Origin: Thiotrichaceae bacterium UBA7357 | Lineage (GTDB): Bacteria > Pseudomonadota > Gammaproteobacteria > Eutrophobiales > Eutrophobiaceae | Length of the DNA stretch: 9,965 bases | NCBI GenBank assembly: GCA_002470825.1 | Contig: DKOR01000027.1 | Location: 1 to 9,965 of the forward strand | Direction: 5' to 3' | Part shown: positions 6,136 to 9,965 of the stretch, one piece after another | Layout of the letters: the number at the start of each line of letters is the position of its first letter | Position numbering within the stretch: the first letter of the stretch is position 1 | Translations under genes and position numbers: made by a program | Notes under the pieces: model-generated | What the model saw: only the letters and a program-made list of their open reading frames with translations | Databases searched by the model: none | Told to the model about the DNA's origin: nothing

Positions 6136-6631
6136 TTAAGACAGTAACTCATTTTACTTGAATGTTAGACCAAACGAATATTCTCATTAACCTACAATAA
6201 GAAAGTCATTTTGTGTGTGTTTATTCAATGAATGAATTTGACGGTTTAAGAGAGAGTAGTGGCACTGAGCATCATGTAAATTAGATTAGTCATAATGGTT
6301 CTGAAACTGCTAAAAAATAAGAAATAAAATTATAAATTTCGTAAATACATGAAATAAATCGTAATAAAAACATATTTCGGGCTATCAAATAAACATAGTT
6401 TTTTATAAGCAGGTACTTTAATAAATACTTTTAAATTATGACTTTATGTGATTTTCATCATATTTATAATTATATATCAGTGATGTGACGTGCTATTCAT
6501 AGCCCGGTTTCTCTTGATTTAATATTATGCTTATATTTAAAATAATCCATGTAGTAGGCTGTCATTGGAAACCGCCACATTGATAGCTGTAGTTATAATT
6601 AAGGTGGATATCAGCAGAGGTAGTAAAAAAA
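6136..6631. other. Non-coding stretch upstream of the repeat-protein gene
   Basis: 496 bases, very AT-rich, no supportable gene. No clear terminator follows the M50 protease gene. Features noted: an 8-base inverted pair CGGGCTAT (6378-6385) and ATAGCCCG (6499-6506), among the few GC-rich spots here, and a CRP/FNR-like palindrome beside a consensus -10 hexamer (6447-6470). A small frame of 18 codons begins with ATG at 6228 but has no support. It is probably the regulatory region or a long leader of the gene at 6632. Confidence 0.5.
6447..6470 (+). promoter_or_regulatory. CRP/FNR-like palindrome next to a -10 box
   Basis: TGTGA-ttttca-TCATA (6447-6462) matches the CRP half-site on the left and four of five bases on the right; within it TGAT-tttc-ATCA (6449-6460) is a perfect core FNR-type palindrome. 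TATAAT (6465-6470), a full -10 consensus, follows after two bases, with no good -35 upstream. A regulator bound here would overlap the promoter and more likely repress. A transcript would have a leader of about 155 bases before the gene at 6632. Chance similarity in AT-rich DNA is possible. Confidence 0.3.
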
Positions 6632-6946
6632 ATGGTCAATTATAATGATGGCTTAGTTCAAGACGATTCAGGTAAGGTTTTAGGTAATGTCATGTTTGGA
6701 GTAATTAGAGACGGTGATAAATTAGGAACAGGTAATACACTTGGACATGTTAAACATGGTCTAATCAGTGATGATGCTGGTAATGTACTTTTCAATGTGA
6801 AAAAAGGTATTATCAGAGATGGAATAGCACTTGGTGGTGGTTTGAGTCTCGGTAAGGTAGGTGACTTGGGTATAAGTGGAACTTTAGGTCAACCAATGGA
6901 CGATGTGGTTGCCAGTTATCATTTCTTAGTTAATAAAATTATATGA
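6632..6946 (+). CDS. Small protein of two 36-residue tandem repeats (beta-flower-like)
   Basis: A 104-residue protein with no signal peptide or membrane helix, so probably cytoplasmic. Residues 7-42 and 43-78 are a tandem duplication in exact register, 20 of 36 positions identical. The shared pattern is GL-x2-DD-x-G-x-VL-x-NV-x2-G-x-IRDG-x2-LG-x-G-x2-LG-x-V. Each unit itself looks like two short glycine-punctuated strands pairs of the form G-x-V-x-I-x-D, suggesting a small beta-propeller or barrel; the style resembles proteins named 5-fold beta-flower, an assignment I hold only loosely. After residue 78 a partial further unit (GDLGISGTLGQ) and a helical-looking tail follow. ATG 6632 has AGAGGT 10 bases upstream. 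The gene is a single transcription unit: about 500 non-coding bases before and a strong hairpin terminator after. Function unknown. Confidence 0.8.
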   Translation: MVNYNDGLVQDDSGKVLGNVMFGVIRDGDKLGTGNTLGHVKHGLISDDAGNVLFNVKKGIIRDGIALGGGLSLGKVGDLGISGTLGQPMDDVVASYHFLVNKII

Positions 6947-6989
6947 CATATTTAGTTTTGTATTCTATATCATATTGATAGATGACTAT

Positions 6990-7032
6990 AACTAGCCAAC
7001 CAAGTGAGAATATCGGTTGGCTAGTTCATTTT
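6990..7032 (+). terminator. Rho-independent terminator after the repeat-protein gene
   Basis: AACTAGCCAACC (6990-7001) and GGTTGGCTAGTT (7015-7026) form a perfect 12-bp stem with a 13-base loop, followed by CATTTT. It is the strongest hairpin in the window and lies 44 bases after the stop codon. The T-tract is short, so termination may be partial. Read from the other strand the stem is preceded by AAAATG, and no minus-strand gene needs it. Confidence 0.75.
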
Positions 7033-7478
7033 ATGAAAGTGAAGTTGTCCTGCTATATTATATTATCGCGTGTTTACTTGTGAAAAACAATTTAACATTC
7101 TCTTGATTAGTAGACCTGTCTCACGCAAAAAATTTAATAATTTTATAATAAATATGCCAGATTTTTTTGAGGAGGTAATTGCATTTTCCAAATATCTTTT
7201 AGACAACACAGATGCCCGACTGACGATTTTATGTGTCATTATAAAGCTTCAGATTAAGATTTTTTCTTAGCTTTGATAAATAAATTTATTGTTACTATTT
7301 AGTTACAACTGGCGTCTTCAACTTAAAATTTTCACATCTTGAACTTCCATTTTACTGTATTATTTTATATTTATTCTAGCTATAAATGCTGTCTATGCAA
7401 GTGAAACGAATTATGTCATCTCAAATTTTTCTATTATTAATAAGTAACAGGGCATACAATCTATGTTTAATAAGTGAA
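7033..7478. other. Stretch between the terminator and the Fae gene, no supported gene
   Basis: An AT-rich region of about 450 bases. A 66-codon frame opens with GTG at 7070 and ends at 7270, but it has no ribosome-binding site, no recognisable domain and a composition like non-coding DNA. An inner ATG at 7155 would give 38 codons, also without a Shine-Dalgarno. The stretch probably includes the promoter of the Fae gene, though no convincing -35/-10 pair was found. Confidence 0.4.
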
Positions 7479-7496
7479 ATGTAATATGTTACATAG
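7461..7496. promoter_or_regulatory. Nested inverted repeats upstream of the Fae gene
   Basis: ATGTAA-tatg-TTACAT (7479-7494) is a perfect palindrome about 50 bases before the Fae ATG. CTATGT at 7461-7466 can pair instead with ACATAG at 7491-7496, so two mutually exclusive hairpins are possible in a transcript. The site could be an operator or a leader element; both arms are short and AT-rich. Confidence 0.3.
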
Positions 7497-7543
7497 AGCT
7501 ACGATTCTCAAATGAAATCAATTTTAAAAAAGGAGCATTTTAA

Positions 7544-8092
7544 ATGAGCGAACGTATTGTTATGCGTGTAGGGGAAGCGTTAGTTGCCGGTGGACCACCT
7601 GGAACAGCTGCAGAGCCGGAGGTAGTTATTGGTGAACTTGATGGGCCTGTTGGTAATGCTTTCGCAAATCTTATTGGAGATCAGGTGAAAGGCCATTCAC
7701 GAGTATTAGCAATCATGAATACCGATATTATGGTTAAACCTGCAACCTTAATGGTGAGTAAAGTTACTGTTAATAAAGAACGTTACACGAATATTTTGAT
7801 GGGGACAGTACAAGGCGCGATAGCGAATGGTGTACTTGATGCTGTCAGAAGTGGTGATATCCCAAAAGAAAAAGCTAATGATCTAGGAATTATTGTTTCT
7901 GTCTGGTTGAATCCTCTAGTTGCAAAAACTGATGATCTTGATCATGAAATATTATTTGATATTCATCGTAAGGCTACTACTCTGGCAATCCATAAGGCTA
8001 TGAATAATGAACCTGATATAGATTGGTTGCTGGAGAATCAAGAAAAAATAATACACAAATATTACCAGATGGGTTTGGATGGCAAGATTTGA
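7544..8092 (+). CDS. fae: Formaldehyde-activating enzyme (Fae) homologue, divergent paralogue
   Basis: A 182-residue cytoplasmic protein of the Fae family. Genuine Fae condenses formaldehyde with tetrahydromethanopterin in methylotrophs. Matching landmarks: IVMRVGEALV (5-14), NAFAN (38-42), VLAIMNTDIMVKPATLMVSKVTV (54-76, in part), IPKEKANDLGIIVSVWLNP (106-124) and KATTLAIHKAMNNEP (143-157), corresponding in order to Fae's VGEALVG, TAFAN, LLAV-PNL-KP-T-M-KVT, DDL-VGVFI and KATK-SI-RAV-EP. The loop after VGEALV, which in canonical Fae carries a conserved histidine in an AHIDLIIG-like stretch, here reads TAAEPEVVIG with no histidine, and the QMFGPAQ segment is replaced by ILMGTVQ. This argues against ordinary Fae activity and for one of the Fae2/Fae3-type homologues of unknown function. 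AAGGAG lies 8 bases before ATG 7544. It is a single gene, convergent with rnm. Confidence 0.85.
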   Translation: MSERIVMRVGEALVAGGPPGTAAEPEVVIGELDGPVGNAFANLIGDQVKGHSRVLAIMNTDIMVKPATLMVSKVTVNKERYTNILMGTVQGAIANGVLDAVRSGDIPKEKANDLGIIVSVWLNPLVAKTDDLDHEILFDIHRKATTLAIHKAMNNEPDIDWLLENQEKIIHKYYQMGLDGKI

Positions 8093-8105
8093 TAACACTT
8101 GACAG

Positions 8106-8172
8106 ACAGTTTTATTACTGTGCACGTAACTTTGAAGTGATGTACTTAAAATAGTACATCGAGTTACATGTG
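8106..8172. terminator. Hairpins between convergent Fae and rnm genes, possible bidirectional terminator
   Basis: A perfect 8-bp stem GATGTACT (8139-8146) / AGTACATC (8153-8160) with a 6-base loop is framed by a second pairing, CACGTAACT (8123-8131) with AGTTACATGTG (8162-8172, two bulged bases). A smaller hairpin ACAGT/ACTGT sits at 8106-8121. The position between two convergent genes suits a two-way terminator, but no T-tract follows on either strand. Confidence 0.4.
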
Positions 8173-8228
8173 TTGATTCTCTAATTTGGACTTCATTATT
8201 AGCTTCAGCTGCAATTAGCTAAGTTATT

Positions 8229-9059
8229 CTACCACAACTCCCAAACAGGTTTGACTCCATCAGGCAGTTTAGCAAGTCGGCCTAACTGACTCCAGGTTGT
8301 ATTACCGTTGTGAAAGTCAGAGCCAACTGATGCGGCCATATCATAACGTTTAGCATAATTTGATGCTAACTCGATCTCAGATTGTTGATTATGTCCGGTA
8401 ACAACTTCAAGAGCTTTACCACCAAGCTCTTTGAAGTCTTTTATCAAGTTTCGCAGTTTAGTTGCTGTCAGTTTATAACGTAATGGATGCGCAATGACGG
8501 GGACACCGCCAGCTGCATTAATGTAACTAATTGTATCTTTGAGACTGGGCCATGATACTGAAGCATACCCCGGTTTGTTATTGACTAGATAACGTTTGAA
8601 TACATCGGACTGATTTTTTGCATTACCATTTTTTACGAGAAATGTTGAAAAATGTTGACGTGTTATTGTGCCTCCGGCAGCAATTCTTTTGGCGTTTTCA
8701 TACGCATTATGTATTCCCACTTTCTTAAGTTTTTCACCTATCTTAATTGCTCGTTGTTCTCGAAGATAATTAAGACGTATAGTCGTGTCGATAATGATTT
8801 TGCTGTCAGCTCTTATATTTAATCCAACAATATGAATTGTTTTATTATTCCATAAACATGACAACTCAATACCATTAATAAGTGTCACGTTGTATTTTTT
8901 TGCAGCACTTTGTGCTGTAGCCAAGCCTGAGACAGTATCATGATCGGTTAAAGCTAATGTGTTAACTCCGAGCATACTAGCTTTTTTAACTAATAATTCA
9001 GGTGATAATATGCCATCAGAAGCAGTTGAGTGCGTATGCAAGTCGAATATGGTAGACAT
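8229..9059 (-). CDS. rnm: RNase AM / 3',5'-nucleotide phosphatase, PHP domain (YciV family)
   Basis: A 276-residue cytoplasmic metal-dependent PHP phosphoesterase, colinear with E. coli YciV (293 residues). Characterised members hydrolyse 3',5'-bisphosphonucleotides and trim 5' ends of short RNAs, including maturation of rRNA 5' ends. Metal-ligand motifs are all present: FDLHTHSTASDG (H8, H10, D15), LALTDHDT (D39, H40), GIELS (E65), IHIVGLNI (H76), TRQHFSTFLV (H136), IAHPLRY (H191) and GSDFHNGN (D248, H250). The conserved end PVWELW closes the protein as in E. coli (VWQLW). Start ATG 9059-9057 has only a weak ribosome-binding site and lies 11 bases after the yajQ stop, suggesting coupling within a DUF3301-yajQ-rnm transcript. 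Nothing is truncated or missing. Confidence 0.95.
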   Translation of the reverse strand: MSTIFDLHTHSTASDGILSPELLVKKASMLGVNTLALTDHDTVSGLATAQSAAKKYNVTLINGIELSCLWNNKTIHIVGLNIRADSKIIIDTTIRLNYLREQRAIKIGEKLKKVGIHNAYENAKRIAAGGTITRQHFSTFLVKNGNAKNQSDVFKRYLVNNKPGYASVSWPSLKDTISYINAAGGVPVIAHPLRYKLTATKLRNLIKDFKELGGKALEVVTGHNQQSEIELASNYAKRYDMAASVGSDFHNGNTTWSQLGRLAKLPDGVKPVWELW

Positions 9060-9070
9060 TGATTTTAAAT

Positions 9071-9553
9071 TTAGTCTCGAAAATTTATATATTGTAAGGG
9101 AGTTCCAAATTTTTCTTCTTTGATAGCTGCTATCGTTTGTTGTAAATCGTCACGCTTTTTTCCAGTAAGACGAACTTGGTCACCTTGAACCGCTGCCTGA
9201 ACTTTCAATTTACTGCTTTTTATTATTTTTACAATTTTTCTGGCGAGCTCGGCATCAACACCTTTTTTTATTTCAACGATTTGTTGTGCTTCTTTATTAT
9301 TCTCAATAATGTCACCGTACTTCAGGCAGCGAACATCAATTTTACGTTTCACTATTTTTGTTTCAAGGATGTCATGAATCTGTTTTACCTGAAACTCAGA
9401 TGAAGAAATTATAGTCAAACCGATCTCAATCAACTCAATCTTCGAGTCAGTTCCTTTGAAATCAAAGCGATTACTTATCTCTCTATTCGCTTGATCTACC
9501 GCATTAGTAAGTTCTTGCTGGTCAATTTCAGATACAATATCAAATGAAGGCAT
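9071..9553 (-). CDS. yajQ: YajQ family nucleotide-binding protein
   Basis: A 160-residue protein, the standard length of the YajQ family (two similar domains of ferredoxin-like fold). Landmarks: MPSFDIVSEID (1-11), ISNRFDFKG (26-34), a central IVKRKIDVRCLKYG (67-80), KKGVDAELARKIVK (95-108), VRLTGKKRDDLQ (127-138) and the C-terminal PLQYINFRD. In Xanthomonas and Pseudomonas, YajQ members bind cyclic di-GMP and modulate transcription with a LysR-type partner; in E. coli YajQ has been reported to bind tRNA/GTP and affect phage infection. Here the role is inferred only from family. GAGGAAA lies 9 bases upstream of ATG 9553. It sits between the DUF3301 gene (19-base gap) and rnm (11-base gap) on the minus strand. 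Confidence 0.96.
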   Translation of the reverse strand: MPSFDIVSEIDQQELTNAVDQANREISNRFDFKGTDSKIELIEIGLTIISSSEFQVKQIHDILETKIVKRKIDVRCLKYGDIIENNKEAQQIVEIKKGVDAELARKIVKIIKSSKLKVQAAVQGDQVRLTGKKRDDLQQTIAAIKEEKFGTPLQYINFRD

Positions 9554-9572
9554 CGTTTATTTCCTCGTAGAT

Positions 9573-9911
9573 TTAATCTTTGCTATTTAAGTTTGACTCT
9601 AGAATTATACCATCAGGATGATCAAGCTGTATTGATTGGAGATGATGTTTTATTAAATGGGCTGTTCCACTAAAACGATTTTTACCGTCATCGCTGAATT
9701 CGAAATGATAATAACGATGAAATGCAAAATTTCCAGAAAAATCACGTCCAGGTTTTATAGATATCATCACCACGGATTCATCTAGAAACTGATAATTAAT
9801 ATCATTGCAATAATGACGTGATCGCTTAACAGCTAATTCTCGCGCATGTAAAGCGTCCTGCCAAAACCATATCGCAAGGCACAGTATAATCAAAAAAATA
9901 ATTTCACTCAT
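9573..9911 (-). CDS. DUF3301 family protein with N-terminal membrane anchor
   Basis: A 112-residue protein of the DUF3301 family, found in Gammaproteobacteria and of unknown function. Residues 3-17 (EIIFLIILCLAIWFW) form one membrane helix, leaving a soluble domain. Family landmarks: the helix ending W-x-Q-DA, ARELAVKRSRHYC (23-35), the QFLDESVVM segment, FHRYYHFEFSDDGKNRFSG (63-81) and a final hydrophobic LIKHHLQSI turn. It is the first complete gene of the minus-strand cluster with yajQ and rnm; the short gaps imply one transcript. The ATG at 9911 overlaps by 8 bases (ATGAGTGA) the end of a frame running in from the right edge, so translational coupling to an upstream gene is possible. The biochemical role cannot be told from the sequence. 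Confidence 0.85.
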   Translation of the reverse strand: MSEIIFLIILCLAIWFWQDALHARELAVKRSRHYCNDINYQFLDESVVMISIKPGRDFSGNFAFHRYYHFEFSDDGKNRFSGTAHLIKHHLQSIQLDHPDGIILESNLNSKD

Positions 9912-9965
9912 TTTTGGCTATCTCTGAATATACTAATCTTAATAAACATGATTGGTTAAAAAAGG
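9904..9965 (-). CDS. Possible C-terminal end of an upstream gene (partial)
   Basis: One minus-strand frame is open from the right edge to a TGA at 9906-9904, coding FFNQSCLLRLVYSEIAKNE. It overlaps the DUF3301 start in an ATGAGTGA arrangement typical of coupled genes. A second frame ends after eight codons at a TAA. Twenty residues are too few to assign a family, and an open frame this short is expected by chance. Confidence 0.25.
   Translation of the reverse strand, partial: FFNQSCLLRLVYSEIAKNE

Noticed and set aside
3859..7040. Identical 13-mer ATTTTATGAAAGT at 3859-3871 and 7028-7040
   Set aside because: It is a short AT-rich string, its flanks differ, and there is no third copy; chance is sufficient.
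7070..7270. 66-codon frame starting with GTG
   Set aside because: It has no Shine-Dalgarno, no recognisable domain, AT-rich random-looking composition and no neighbour supporting it.
9176..9403. 75-codon plus-strand frame inside yajQ
   Set aside because: It is the complement of the clearly recognised YajQ coding sequence.

Overview
The window looks like AT-rich chromosomal DNA of a gammaproteobacterium. Support comes from a TtcA that aligns well with the enterobacterial protein, an RNase AM (YciV-type) PHP phosphoesterase, a YajQ protein, a DUF3301 protein, a tRNA-Arg with encoded CCA and a CspA-type cold-shock protein. A homologue of formaldehyde-activating enzyme (Fae) hints at a methylotroph or methanotroph, perhaps Methylococcales-like. 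That placement is an inference from one gene.

Layout, left to right. (1) 1-1851, plus strand: the 3' part of an ABC ATPase followed by its FtsX/MacB-type permease, the end of an operon entering from the left. (2) 2072-2557, plus strand: a NYN-domain (LabA-like) putative RNase. (3) 2634-3185, minus strand: a cold-shock protein followed by a short RRM protein with a TTG start, two small RNA-binding proteins that may be co-transcribed. (4) 3609-3685: tRNA-Arg(TCG), flanked by about 420 and 520 bases without a convincing gene. (5) 4205-6135, plus strand: a secreted Rap1a/Tai-like protein, ttcA one base downstream, then an M50 site-2-protease-like membrane protease. (6) 6136-7543: mostly non-coding, with one small gene (6632-6946) for a protein made of two 36-residue tandem repeats, followed by a strong 12-bp hairpin terminator. 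(7) 7544-8092, plus strand: the Fae homologue with a strong ribosome-binding site. (8) 8229-9911, minus strand: a compact operon, in transcription order DUF3301, yajQ, rnm, convergent with the Fae gene.

Most genes are housekeeping or RNA-centred: tRNA thiolation, cold-shock and RRM RNA binding, NYN RNase, oligoribonucleotide turnover, one tRNA. No mobile element, CRISPR array, prophage gene or recognisable new multi-gene system is visible. The least ordinary items are the divergent Fae paralogue that lacks the expected active-site histidine region, the 36-residue repeat protein with a CRP/FNR-like palindrome upstream, and the orphan Rap1a-like protein with a terminator-like hairpin just before its start.
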